This document shows, piece by piece, positions 14,813 to 22,526 of a stretch of DNA of 31,413 nucleotides. Position 1 is the stretch's first letter. The number at the start of each line of letters is the position of its first letter. The DNA comes from an uncultured Collinsella sp. (lineage in GTDB: Bacteria; Actinomycetota; Coriobacteriia; Coriobacteriales; Coriobacteriaceae): NCBI GenBank assembly GCA_902464645.1, contig CABQKL010000010.1:1-31413 (forward strand), given 5' to 3'. The notes under the pieces were generated by a model. That model made no database searches. It was not told the origin of the DNA and saw only the letters and a program-made list of their open reading frames with translations. The position numbers and the translations under genes are program-made.

Positions 14813-16264
14813 ATGGCTTCTTCTGATGCAACACAACGAGCAGTCCTTGCCGGACTTTCCTGCGGGATCGGCCTTGCCGCCCCCGTAGTGATGTATGCTG
14901 CGACGTTGCCGTTCTCGTCGGTTAATGAGACGGTTGTCGCGGGCGCTGTTCCCTTTGCCGTTGGTGCGGTGGCGGGCGTGGGCATCTACGCAGCCTCGCT
15001 GGGCATCTCCGAGTATCGCGCCGAGCACGATGGCCGCCTGTTTGAGCCCGATGCCGTGGGCGGCGCCGCTCAGTTTGGCCGGACCCACAACGAGTTCAAG
15101 ACCGCCTCGATTCCCGCGCAGCAGCAGGGCGCGGCGCCTCGGCCTGCGGCCCCGGCCGATCAGGCCAATGCCGCACAGCCTTCTTCCGCATTTCTCTCCG
15201 ACCTGACCGGTGCGTTCCAGCGCCGCCACGCCGACGATGGCGTTCCCACCATCGCGCGCGCGGCTAACGCCATGGATGAGGCTGAGGCCTGGTCTATGAT
15301 CGACAGTATGCTCGATGACGATTCCCCGGTCAGCTGCGATCCCGTGCGTTCGCGCGATGTCTACCAGGTCGCAATCGACGAGCTCACCAACGGTGGAAAG
15401 ACCGGTTCTTACAATCGCGATGACATTGCCGCTGCCGCACGCGCCGTCTCGGGCTCTCATGCAGCCCCTGCGGGCAGCACCGCAGCCTTCGTGGCGCTTG
15501 TAGCCAACGCAGCCAACAATGCCGCCTATAACGGCGCGTCGTCGGCTGCGTACGCCTCTGCCGCGTCGGCTGCTTCGGCCGGCCAACAGAGCGCAGCTCA
15601 GGCGGCTCCTGTCGCCGACCCCTTTGCCGATGAGCCCCTGGCTGTCGACGAGGAGACCATTGCCGCTCGCCGAGCTGCCGAAAGCTCGCTTTGGGGCGCT
15701 TCGGCCCAAATGCAGGCCGCGGAGGCGGCGCCGTACAACGCCAAGCTCGCCAGCATGCCCATCATTTCCGATGCCAAGGGTGTGGATCTCGCCGATTTGG
15801 ACGAGCCTGCCGCCATCACTGCGTCTATCGATGCCCAGGATCGCGTGGATACCGGCAGTCTCCCCGATGCCTCTCTTGAGGAAGATATCCCCATGGCCGA
15901 TTATTCGGGCCACGAGGACATGTGGGCCGCCGCTATGGCGATCATGGCCGAGGCTGCCGAGCCCGCCCCCGTGGCGGTGCCCACGCCTGCAGCCTCACCT
16001 GTCTCGGCTGCTCCCGTCTATGTCGGTCGCCACAGTTCCGTGCTTCCCGAGGATACCGCGCGTATCTCGCGCGAGGGTATCGAGCGTGCCGAGGCTATCG
16101 CTGCCGGCGTTATGGAAAACCGTCGCCATGAGCGCGTCAATCAGATTCTCGAGGAAGAGATCAACCGTCTGCAGTCTGCGGCCGTCAAGCGCACGGGCCG
16201 TGCCTATCTGAGCGTTATCGAGGGCGGTACCGCCAGCTTTACACCGCTGCGCGCGGAGGCATAA
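14813..16264 (+). CDS. Two-TM Ala-rich membrane protein, function unknown
   Basis: This 483-residue protein has no family I recognise. Residues about 10-32 and 41-65 are two hydrophobic helices forming a hairpin anchor, so most of the protein would be cytosolic if both ends are inside. The region 100-430 is Ala-rich, acidic and probably disordered, with short conserved-looking islands (EAEAWSMIDSMLDDD at ~158; DVYQVAIDELTNGG at ~183). The last ~65 residues (from REGIERAEAIAAGVMENRR) are helical and charged. The start is the ATG at 14813 after GGGGAG; upstream in-frame residues lack support. It is followed after 7 nt by the VanZ-like gene, whose ribosome site lies within this gene's end, so the two are co-expressed. 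Confidence 0.8.
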   Translation: MASSDATQRAVLAGLSCGIGLAAPVVMYAATLPFSSVNETVVAGAVPFAVGAVAGVGIYAASLGISEYRAEHDGRLFEPDAVGGAAQFGRTHNEFKTASIPAQQQGAAPRPAAPADQANAAQPSSAFLSDLTGAFQRRHADDGVPTIARAANAMDEAEAWSMIDSMLDDDSPVSCDPVRSRDVYQVAIDELTNGGKTGSYNRDDIAAAARAVSGSHAAPAGSTAAFVALVANAANNAAYNGASSAAYASAASAASAGQQSAAQAAPVADPFADEPLAVDEETIAARRAAESSLWGASAQMQAAEAAPYNAKLASMPIISDAKGVDLADLDEPAAITASIDAQDRVDTGSLPDASLEEDIPMADYSGHEDMWAAAMAIMAEAAEPAPVAVPTPAASPVSAAPVYVGRHSSVLPEDTARISREGIERAEAIAAGVMENRRHERVNQILEEEINRLQSAAVKRTGRAYLSVIEGGTASFTPLRAEA

Positions 16265-16271
16265 TTGCCGC

Positions 16272-16721
16272 ATGGTTAAGCTCGATCGAAAATGGGCGCT
16301 TGCCGCCTGCGCCATGGTGCTCGTCATTTGGGGCAATTCGCTGGTTCCCGGTACGGGGTCTGGTTCGTTGAGCCTGTCGATCATGGAATCCATTCGCGGC
16401 TTTTTGCAGGCCCTGGGGCTTCCATATGAGTGGGTGACCAACTTCGTCGTGCGCAAGTGCGCTCATTTTACCGAGTACATGGTGCTGGGCATCTTAGCGA
16501 CGCACGCCTTTGACCTCGAAGGCCGACGCACGTTTGATGTGTTGCTGCCCACGGCGGTGTTCTTGCTGCTTGTTCCCTCTATCGACGAGACGATCCAGCT
16601 TTTTGTGCCCGGTCGCGCCGGCATGATTACCGATGTGATGATCGACTGCTGCGGGGCGACGACAGGCGTCGTGCTCCGATATTTCTTACGGTCGCTGATG
16701 TACACCAAAAAGGCCGCCTAG
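16272..16721 (+). CDS. VanZ-family membrane protein
   Basis: The 149-residue product fits the VanZ-like family of small integral membrane proteins. Typical marks are an N-terminal helix ending in WGNSLVPG, VVRKCAHFTEYMVLG, SIDETIQLFVPGRAG and DVMIDCCGATTGV. Four membrane helices are expected. VanZ itself gives low-level teicoplanin resistance in enterococci, but most homologues have no known role and nothing here suggests a glycopeptide-resistance locus. The ribosome site GGAGG (16255-16259) lies inside the preceding gene. The last codons overlap the terminator stem at 16710-16749. Confidence 0.88.
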   Translation: MVKLDRKWALAACAMVLVIWGNSLVPGTGSGSLSLSIMESIRGFLQALGLPYEWVTNFVVRKCAHFTEYMVLGILATHAFDLEGRRTFDVLLPTAVFLLLVPSIDETIQLFVPGRAGMITDVMIDCCGATTGVVLRYFLRSLMYTKKAA

Positions 16722-16749
16722 GACGTTTTGCTTGGTCCTAGGCGGCCTT
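16710..16749. terminator. Bidirectional terminator overlapping the vanZ-like stop
   Basis: AAGGCCGCCTAGGAC (16710-16724) and GTCCTAGGCGGCCTT (16735-16749) form a 15-bp stem with a 10-nt loop. The stop codon TAG of the VanZ-like gene is part of the left arm. On the minus strand it is followed by a T run, so it mainly serves the kinase gene. Confidence 0.88.
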
Positions 16750-16835
16750 ATGCGTTTGAGGGCTCCTGCGGGGCGTGACGGTTTTGTCCGGGCGTTTTGC
16801 GAGCTTGGCTACGCCGTGCGCCGTTGATGCGCCCT

Positions 16836-17726
16836 TTACTGGAGCGTCTGGGCGCCAAGGGCCAGGCAGCCCATGATGCCCTGCTTGCCCTCGAGGCTGT
16901 TGTTGACAATGTAGGTATCGATGTCGTTGACCTCGGGCGTGACGATATAGCCGTTGAGCATCTCGGCGCACTTTTTGCGTGCGAGCGGCACGATGGGGGT
17001 GTGGTCGGCCACACCGCCGCCGATGATGATTTTTTGCGGCGCGTAGCACAGCGTGTAGGTCATGAGCGCCTGTGCCAGATAGCCTGCGAGCAGGTCCATG
17101 GCCTCCGGGTCATCGGCCATGTCTCCGGCGCTCTTGCCATCCCAGCGCTTTTTAACGCCGGGGCCGGCGATGAGGCCCTCCAGGCAGTTGTCATGGAAGG
17201 GGCAGGCGCTGTGCTCGCCGATGGTGTCGCGCGGGTCGCGCGTGACCAGGATGTGGCCGGCCTCGGGATGCATCATGCCGTGTACGAGCTTACCGCCCGA
17301 GAGCACGCCGGCGCCCACACCGGTGCCGATGGTCAGGTAGACCACGTCCGTGAGGCCCTGGGCGCAACCAAAGGTGACCTCGCCCAAGCAGGCAACGTTG
17401 ACGTCGGTGTCGTAGCCGCAGGGAATATTGAGCTCGTTTTGGATGGTGCCCAGCAGGTCGAAGTAGCGCCATGCCGTTTTGGGCGTCTCCAGGATCTTGC
17501 CGTATTGGGGCGAGGCGGGGTTGACCGCGGTGGGGCCAAAGGCGCCGATGCCCAGCGCGGCGATGCCCTTGTCGGCAAACCATGCATTGACGGCCTCAAC
17601 GGTCTCCTGCGGGGTCGTGGTCGCTATCTGCTCACGCTCCAGTACCGTACCGTCTGCATAGCCCGTGGCGCAGACCATCTTGGTGCCGCCGGCCTCGAGC
17701 GCTCCGATAAGCTGCTGTTCTGCCAT
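16836..17726 (-). CDS. ROK-family sugar kinase, probable fructokinase
   Basis: This 296-residue ROK kinase should phosphorylate a hexose with ATP. It begins IGALEAGGTKMVCA, the form seen in ScrK/YdhR-type fructokinases. The ATP-binding part has LTIGTGVGAGVL, the catalytic Asp is in YDTDVN (Asp106/Asp108), and the zinc site is His158, Cys175, His178 and Cys181 (HSACPFHDNCLEG). Fructokinase is favoured over glucokinase by the N-terminal motif, but specificity for mannose or N-acetyl sugars cannot be excluded. No transporter or sugar gene is adjacent. The ATG at 17726 follows AGAGAGGAA. Length is normal. Confidence 0.88.
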   Translation of the reverse strand: MAEQQLIGALEAGGTKMVCATGYADGTVLEREQIATTTPQETVEAVNAWFADKGIAALGIGAFGPTAVNPASPQYGKILETPKTAWRYFDLLGTIQNELNIPCGYDTDVNVACLGEVTFGCAQGLTDVVYLTIGTGVGAGVLSGGKLVHGMMHPEAGHILVTRDPRDTIGEHSACPFHDNCLEGLIAGPGVKKRWDGKSAGDMADDPEAMDLLAGYLAQALMTYTLCYAPQKIIIGGGVADHTPIVPLARKKCAEMLNGYIVTPEVNDIDTYIVNNSLEGKQGIMGCLALGAQTLQ

Positions 17727-17764
17727 AGTATTCCTCTCTCTGGGACGAGTTGCTCCGTGACTAA

Positions 17765-17770
17765 AGTATA
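17765..17770 (-). promoter_or_regulatory. -10 element of the ROK kinase promoter
   Basis: TATACT on the minus strand matches the consensus at 5 of 6 positions, 38 nt before the start codon. The -35 (CTTTCT, 17 bp away) is poor. Confidence 0.4.
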
Positions 17771-17801
17771 GGGCTCTAAACCATTTAAGAAAGCGCTATA
17801 A

Positions 17802-17842
17802 AAAGAAGCCTCGCAACGCGGCGGGCGGTGCGAGGCTTCTTT
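17802..17842 (-). terminator. Terminator of the aminotransferase gene
   Basis: AAAGAAGCCTCGCA (17802-17815) and TGCGAGGCTTCTTT (17829-17842) form a 14-bp stem. On the minus strand it follows the aminotransferase stop by 25 nt and is followed by a T-rich tract. Confidence 0.88.
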
Positions 17843-17867
17843 GGTTACTTTAGCTGCCGGGCCGTCC

Positions 17868-19049
17868 TTACCCGCGCGGCTTGATTTTATCACGCAGCGA
17901 CTTGAGGTTTTCCAGTGCCGCGTTAAGTGTCTCGTCCCGCTTGGCAAAGTGGAAACGAATCAGATGGTTGACGGGCTCGCGGAAGAAGCTCGAGCCGGGC
18001 ACGGCGCCCACGCCCACCTTAGACGCGAGATCCTCGCAGAATTCGAGGTCGCTGTCATAGCCAAACTCAGAGATGTCCATCATGACGTAGTAGGCGCCCT
18101 GCGGCACGTTGTGCTCAAGACCGATGCTATCGAGCCCCTGGCAGAACAGGTCGCGTTTGGCGGTGTAGAGATCGAGGACCTCCTGGTAATAGCTGTCGTC
18201 GAATTTGAGGGCGGTGACGACAGCTTCCTGCAGGGGAGCGGCGGCACCCACGGTGAGGAAGTCGTGGACCTTCTTGATGCGCTCGGTGATCTGGGCCGGG
18301 GCGATGGTGTAGCCCAGACGCCAGCCGGTGATGGAGTAGGTTTTGGACAGCGAGCTGCAGCTGATGGTGCGCTCGAACATGCCGGGCAACGTGGCCATAT
18401 AGACGTGCTCGTGGGGCGCGTAGACGATGTGCTCGTATACCTCGTCGGTAATACAGTAGGCGTCGTACTTTTTGCAGAGGTCGGCGATAAAGGTGAGCTC
18501 CTCGCGCGTAAAGACCTTGCCGCAAGGGTTGGAAGGGTTGCACAGGACGATGGCCTTGGGGTCGTTGTCGCGGAAGGCCGCCTCGAGCGTCTCGCGGTCA
18601 AAGTCGAATGTGGGCGGGTTGAGCGGCACGTAGATAGGCTCGGCACCCGAAAGGATCGTGTCGGCGCCGTAGTTCTCGTAGAACGGCGAGAAGATGACGA
18701 CCTTGTCGCCGGGGTTCGTGACCGTCATCATGGCGGCCATCATGGCCTCGGTGGAGCCGCAGGTGACTACGATGTTCTGGTTGGGGTTGATCGGTATGCC
18801 CATAAAGTGCTGCTGCTTGGCCGCGAGCGCCTCGCGCATGGCCTGGGAGCCCCAGGTGATGGAGTACTGGTGATAGAGCGGCTTGGGGTCGGTCGCGATG
18901 GTGCTGAGGCTCTCGAGCAACTGCGCCGGGGGATCGAAGTCAGGGAAGCCCTGCGAGAGATTGACGGCGCCGTACTTATTGGAGATGCGCGTCATGCGGC
19001 GGATGACCGAATCAGTGAATGTTGCCGTGCGATTGGAGAGTTCTTTCAT
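17868..19049 (-). CDS. Class I/II PLP-dependent aminotransferase
   Basis: The 393-residue product is a fold-type I aminotransferase. It begins with SQGFPDFDPP, the mark of the kynurenine/methionine aminotransferase group (YbdL-like). PLP contacts are NPSNPCG (171-177), TDEVY (Asp202) and the Schiff-base lysine Lys236 in SSLSKTYSITGWRLGY. A C-terminal Arg in HLIRFHFAK should bind the substrate carboxylate. The likely substrates are methionine, aromatic amino acids or glutamine, with a 2-oxo acid as acceptor; sequence alone does not decide. It has its own terminator and no operon partner. The ATG at 19049 follows GAAAGGA. Confidence 0.9.
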   Translation of the reverse strand: MKELSNRTATFTDSVIRRMTRISNKYGAVNLSQGFPDFDPPAQLLESLSTIATDPKPLYHQYSITWGSQAMREALAAKQQHFMGIPINPNQNIVVTCGSTEAMMAAMMTVTNPGDKVVIFSPFYENYGADTILSGAEPIYVPLNPPTFDFDRETLEAAFRDNDPKAIVLCNPSNPCGKVFTREELTFIADLCKKYDAYCITDEVYEHIVYAPHEHVYMATLPGMFERTISCSSLSKTYSITGWRLGYTIAPAQITERIKKVHDFLTVGAAAPLQEAVVTALKFDDSYYQEVLDLYTAKRDLFCQGLDSIGLEHNVPQGAYYVMMDISEFGYDSDLEFCEDLASKVGVGAVPGSSFFREPVNHLIRFHFAKRDETLNAALENLKSLRDKIKPRG

Positions 19050-19159
19050 GACGGTCCTTTCGAGGGTTTGCAGTGGGGCAAGTTTACTCCTATGAAAAGG
19101 GTGGGAATTGCTCGAAACGCGCTCGAAAAACTCTTTTCAAAATTCTTGAAAATTGGGGC

Positions 19160-19188
19160 TTGCATCGCATGGCGTTCCTTGCAATAAT
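19160..19188 (+). promoter_or_regulatory. Promoter of the tRNA-His/Lys cluster
   Basis: TTGCAT (19160-19165) and AATAAT (19183-19188) are 17 bp apart; the -10 matches 5 of 6. It lies 26 nt before tRNA-His. Confidence 0.65.
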
Positions 19189-19214
19189 AGTCGAGCGCGA
19201 AGCGCACAGGACAC

Positions 19215-19292
19215 GGTGGGTGTAGCTCAGTTGGCTAGAGCGACGGGTTGTGGTCCCGTAGGTCGAGGGTTCGAGTCCCTTTACCCACCCCA
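19215..19292 (+). tRNA. tRNA-His (anticodon GTG)
   Basis: The cloverleaf has acceptor GTGGGTG / TACCCAC, anticodon stem ACGGG/CCCGT and anticodon GTG at 19250-19252. A G at 19215 opposite C73 (19289) supplies the extra G-1:C73 pair that histidyl-tRNA synthetase needs. CCA is encoded (19290-19292). Confidence 0.97.
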
Positions 19293-19314
19293 GTTCTTGC
19301 TTCGTGTTGATATC

Positions 19315-19390
19315 GGGTCGTTAGCTCAGTTGGTAGAGCAGGGGACTCTTAATCCCAAGGTCCAGGGTTCGAACCCCTGACGGCCCACCA
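19315..19390 (+). tRNA. tRNA-Lys (anticodon CTT), copy 1
   Basis: Acceptor GGGTCGT / ACGGCCC, D stem GCTC/GAGC, anticodon loop CTCTTAA with CTT at 19348-19350, T loop TTCGAAC. The 27-43 position is a G-A mismatch, shared with copy 2. CCA is encoded. Confidence 0.97.
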
Positions 19391-19403
19391 CACGATATCT
19401 CCT

Positions 19404-19433
19404 CTAAAGTCCGCCATAACGGACTTTAGCTTT
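19404..19433 (+). terminator. Hairpin between the two tRNA-Lys genes
   Basis: CTAAAGTCCG (19404-19413) and CGGACTTTAG (19420-19429) form a 10-bp stem followed by CTTT. It may be a weak terminator or a processing spacer. Confidence 0.55.
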
Positions 19434-19506
19434 GGGTCGTTAGCTCAGTTGGTAGAGCAGGGGACTCTTAATCCCAAGGTCCAGGGTTCGAACCCCTGAC
19501 GGCCCA
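19434..19506 (+). tRNA. tRNA-Lys (anticodon CTT), copy 2
   Basis: The body is identical to copy 1, with anticodon CTT at 19467-19469. The discriminator A is followed by CCC, so unlike copy 1 the CCA tail is not encoded. A tandem gene duplication is the simplest origin. Confidence 0.97.
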
Positions 19507-19518
19507 CCCAAAAATTGT

Positions 19519-19550
19519 AAAAGCGACTGGCTTAGGCTGGTCGCTTTTTT
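19519..19550 (+). terminator. Terminator of the tRNA cluster
   Basis: AAAAGCGACTGGC / GCTGGTCGCTTTT is a 13-bp stem with a TTAG loop and ends in TTTTTT. Confidence 0.93.
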
Positions 19551-19633
19551 GTTAACCGTACATGGGATCGAACCCGAAAGGGCGCGGAGCTGAGCTGTCT
19601 GCACCGTGATTCCCTTAGGGAAAACACGGCTCA

Positions 19634-19679
19634 AGCCCCGTAAGCGTGTTCTCCTTGGGGGAATCATACTTACGGGGCT
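19634..19679 (-). terminator. Inverted repeat after the FAD oxidoreductase gene
   Basis: AGCCCCGTAAG (19634-19644) and CTTACGGGGCT (19669-19679) are perfect 11-bp inverted repeats with a 24-nt loop, 47 nt past the stop of the minus-strand gene. The T run is poor, so the terminator role is tentative. Confidence 0.5.
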
Positions 19680-19725
19680 CGATGCATGTTGAGAAATTGT
19701 GATCAAACTCAAAGTGTGAATCGAT

Positions 19726-21252
19726 TCAGTCTGCTCGATAGTGCGAACCGAGGCTTTCGGTTCGTTTGCGCATGGCTTTGACCATCTCCGCAGCCAGCTG
19801 AATCTGCGACTGTAGGCGGGCGAGGGCAGCGATTTCGCTGTCATTGGCGTGCGGCTTATGCAGCGACGTCGCCTCGTCTTGCAGGCTTTCAAGCTCTTGT
19901 AGCGCCTTGGATAGACCCGCTTCGGTCCTGTTGATCATGCAGTAGGTGCTCATTGTGTGTCTGAGGCTGCGGGTCAGGCGCTCAGCGTCTGCTGTAGCGA
20001 TGCCATACTGGGGGAGGGCGGTATCCATCGGGGCGGCCGCCTCGGAAGCGCCCAGCGCTGCTCGAGCCGCTGATGCGCCTGCGATGCGCCCGAATACGAT
20101 GCCATTGGCGCTCGACAGGCCTCCGATGCGGTCAGCGCCGTGCATGCCGCCTGTTGCCTCGCCACAGGCGTAGAGGCCCTCAACTCCCGTGTACGCGGTC
20201 CTGTCGATCTTGATGCCGCCGTTGGCCGCGTGGGCATACATCGCCACACGCATCTCGTCGCTCGGAGCGATACCATGCTCGTCTTGTAACCAAGTGGCAA
20301 AGGTGTCCACGAACTCGGGAACATCCTTGCGAGGGAAGTCGTAGTGGAGCGCCAGACCTTCGTCACCTGCTTGATCGATGGCAAGATCGATGGCGCGGGA
20401 GGCCAAGCGCGAGGTGAAAGGACCATATCCGGAGCGCTGCTCAAGCAGATCGTCTAACTTGTCGTCAGCGATTTCAACTGGCTGGTCGAACTTAACGTAG
20501 CGCCAGGTCTTCTCGTTAAAGACAAGGTTGCGCTTAGGTTCAATGAAGCCGGGCATCATCTGCATGAACTCTATATTAGTAAGCGATGCACCGTGCGCCA
20601 GCGCGATGGCCTGCGAGGAGCTGAGTACATCGGCCGAAGTGAGGCTGCGTTCGAACAGACCGCCCGTGCCGCCCGCAGCGATGACGGTGGCCTTTGCTGT
20701 AAAGGTCACGATGCGCTCGTCTGTTTGGTTGTAGAGCACGGCGCCGGTAATCTTTCCGGTTGTGCTTTCAACAAGGTCTATAAGCTCGTGTCGTGGGAGC
20801 AGACGAATGCCAAGAGACTTGATCTGGGCCGCACACGCGTCTTCAAGAGGCTTGCGGGTGAGGCCGCGCCAATTGCGCGTCTTATGGTCAAAACAGGGGA
20901 TAAATTGCTTTTGCTGGGCGCTCTCGGCGCTTTGCGGGCGCTGGAGTTCTACGCCCAGATCCTGTTCGAGCCAGTCAATCGCTTGTGGAATGCCGTGGAT
21001 GAACGTCTGGACGAGTTCGGGGTCGGCAACGCCGCCGCCGACGGTTTGGATGGTGTCGATAAGGTCCTGCTCGTCGTCTTCGTTAACGGGTCCGATTAGT
21101 CCCAGGCCCCAGGTGCCCGGGAAGAAGCTCGATCCGCTCATGGTCTTGCCGGCGCTTGCGATGGCAACGGTTGCACCCGTGCGTGCCGCTTCGATGGCGG
21201 CGCAAAGGCCCGCAATGCCAGATCCAATTACCAGTACATCAGTTGATTCCAT
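19726..21252 (-). CDS. FAD-dependent oxidoreductase of the fumarate reductase / L-aspartate oxidase family
   Basis: The 508-residue product has an N-terminal FAD-binding site, VLVIGSGIAGLCAAIEA (GSGIAG at 10-15), AAGGTGGLFERS in the middle, and YACGEATGGMHGADRIGGLSSANGIVFG near residue 400, the second FAD contact. It is soluble, with no heme- or FMN-binding domain and no signal peptide. L-aspartate oxidase has GLHGANRLASNS where this protein has GMHGADRIGGLSS, closer to fumarate reductase flavoproteins, so the NadB label is doubtful. No nadA, nadC or frd gene is adjacent. The ATG at 21252 follows AAAGGA; upstream in-frame residues do not fit the family. Confidence 0.85.
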   Translation of the reverse strand: MESTDVLVIGSGIAGLCAAIEAARTGATVAIASAGKTMSGSSFFPGTWGLGLIGPVNEDDEQDLIDTIQTVGGGVADPELVQTFIHGIPQAIDWLEQDLGVELQRPQSAESAQQKQFIPCFDHKTRNWRGLTRKPLEDACAAQIKSLGIRLLPRHELIDLVESTTGKITGAVLYNQTDERIVTFTAKATVIAAGGTGGLFERSLTSADVLSSSQAIALAHGASLTNIEFMQMMPGFIEPKRNLVFNEKTWRYVKFDQPVEIADDKLDDLLEQRSGYGPFTSRLASRAIDLAIDQAGDEGLALHYDFPRKDVPEFVDTFATWLQDEHGIAPSDEMRVAMYAHAANGGIKIDRTAYTGVEGLYACGEATGGMHGADRIGGLSSANGIVFGRIAGASAARAALGASEAAAPMDTALPQYGIATADAERLTRSLRHTMSTYCMINRTEAGLSKALQELESLQDEATSLHKPHANDSEIAALARLQSQIQLAAEMVKAMRKRTESLGSHYRAD

Positions 21253-21434
21253 GGGATTCCTTTCTCGTCCGCGCATTGTCGCATGGGAGATTGGCAAAGG
21301 TATCGCAAAGATGGGATAAATCGGCAAAGGGCGAATATGGCACGTGGACGTTAGGGGCGCTTGGCTGCTCCTTCTCCTCACACTTCATGTTCCATCAGAA
21401 CTGATATATCGGCTCTCGAACGCTTTGTGGCGAC

Positions 21435-21468
21435 AAAAAAGAGCCGCTACCCGGGTGGGTAGCGGCTC
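21435..21468 (-). terminator. Terminator of the IscU-like/GGGtGRT operon
   Basis: GAGCCGCTACCC (21441-21452) and GGGTAGCGGCTC (21457-21468) form a 12-bp stem with a 4-nt loop. On the minus strand a run of six T follows. Confidence 0.92.
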
Positions 21469-21503
21469 TAAAGCTCAACTATATGAGCATCGCGCGGGCG
21501 CGA

Positions 21504-22508
21504 TTAGGCCTTGAGGGCCTCCTCGACGGCGACAGCGCAGGCGACGGTGGCACCGACCATGGGGTTGTTGCCCATGCCGATGAGACCCATCATGTCGACG
21601 TGCGCAGGCACGGAGGAAGAACCGGCGAACTGGGCGTCGGAGTGCATACGGCCCATGGTGTCGGTCATACCGTAAGAGGCAGGGCCGGCGCCCATGTTGT
21701 CCGGGTGCAGGGTACGGCCAGTGCCGCCACCAGAAGCGACGGAGAAGTACTTCTTGCCAGCCTCGAGGCGCTCCTTCTTGTAGGTGCCAGCGACGGGGTG
21801 TTGGAAGCGCGTGGGGTTGGTGGAGTTGCCGGTGATCGAGATGTCGACGTTCTCGTGCCACATGATGGCAACGCCCTCGCGGACGTCGTCGGCGCCGTAG
21901 CAGTTGACGGCGGCGCGGGGACCATCGGAGTAGGGGATGGTCTCGACGACCTTGAGCTCGCCCGTGAAGTAGTCGAACTGGGTCTTCACGTAGGTGAAGC
22001 CGTTGATGCGGGCGATGATCTGAGCGGCGTCCTTGCCCAGACCGTTGAGGATAACGCGCAGCGGCTTCTTACGAGCCTTGTTGGCGTTCAGAGCCAGACC
22101 GATAGCGCCCTCAGCGGCAGCGAAGGACTCATGGCCAGCCAGGAAGGCGAAGCACTCGGTGTCGTCGGAGAGCAGCATGGCGCCCAGGTTACCGTGGCCC
22201 AGACCGACCTTGCGGTCCTCGGCGACGGAGCCGGGAACGGTGAAGGCCTGGATGCCCTCGCCGATGATGGCGGCAGCCTCAGAAGCAGTCTTGGCGCCAC
22301 GCTTGACAGCGAGAGCGCAGCCGAGGGTGTAGGCCCACTCGGCGTTCTGGAAGGCGATGGACTGGGTGTTGTTGACGATCTCACGCGGGTTGAAGCCCTT
22401 GTCGGTGCAGATCTGCAGAGCTTCCTCGAGGGAGGCGATGCCGTTGTCGGCGAGGCACTTGTTGATCTTGTCAGCGCGGCGCTCGTAACCTTCGAACGTA
22501 ACAGTCAT
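21504..22508 (-). CDS. GGGtGRT family protein
   Basis: The 334-residue product carries the family-naming motif GGGTGRT at 260-266. The family is known from gut anaerobes, mostly Firmicutes and Actinobacteria, and has no established function. Other conserved-looking stretches are VGLGHGNLGAML (~101-112), FLAGHESFAAAEG and the C-terminal GLIGMGNNPMVGATVACAV. Several Cys (18, 34, 64, 119, 203) could bind metal. There is no signal peptide; Gly-rich loops suggest a nucleotide or phosphate binder, but this is a guess. It is the second gene of an operon, 18 nt after the IscU-like gene, with its own AGGGAGGGA-type ribosome site. Confidence 0.88.
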   Translation of the reverse strand: MTVTFEGYERRADKINKCLADNGIASLEEALQICTDKGFNPREIVNNTQSIAFQNAEWAYTLGCALAVKRGAKTASEAAAIIGEGIQAFTVPGSVAEDRKVGLGHGNLGAMLLSDDTECFAFLAGHESFAAAEGAIGLALNANKARKKPLRVILNGLGKDAAQIIARINGFTYVKTQFDYFTGELKVVETIPYSDGPRAAVNCYGADDVREGVAIMWHENVDISITGNSTNPTRFQHPVAGTYKKERLEAGKKYFSVASGGGTGRTLHPDNMGAGPASYGMTDTMGRMHSDAQFAGSSSVPAHVDMMGLIGMGNNPMVGATVACAVAVEEALKA

Positions 22509-22526
22509 AGTTATTTCCCTCCCTTT

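Noticed and set aside
14706..14888. A 60-codon plus-strand frame beginning MKRTIYRCF before the two-TM protein
   Set aside because: It spans the GGGAC hairpin and overlaps the well-supported downstream gene in another frame.
19561..19578. TGGGATCGAACCCGA, which on the minus strand looks like a tRNA T arm
   Set aside because: The flanking bases do not form a 5-bp T stem and no acceptor or anticodon arm can be folded; likely chance or an old tRNA fragment.
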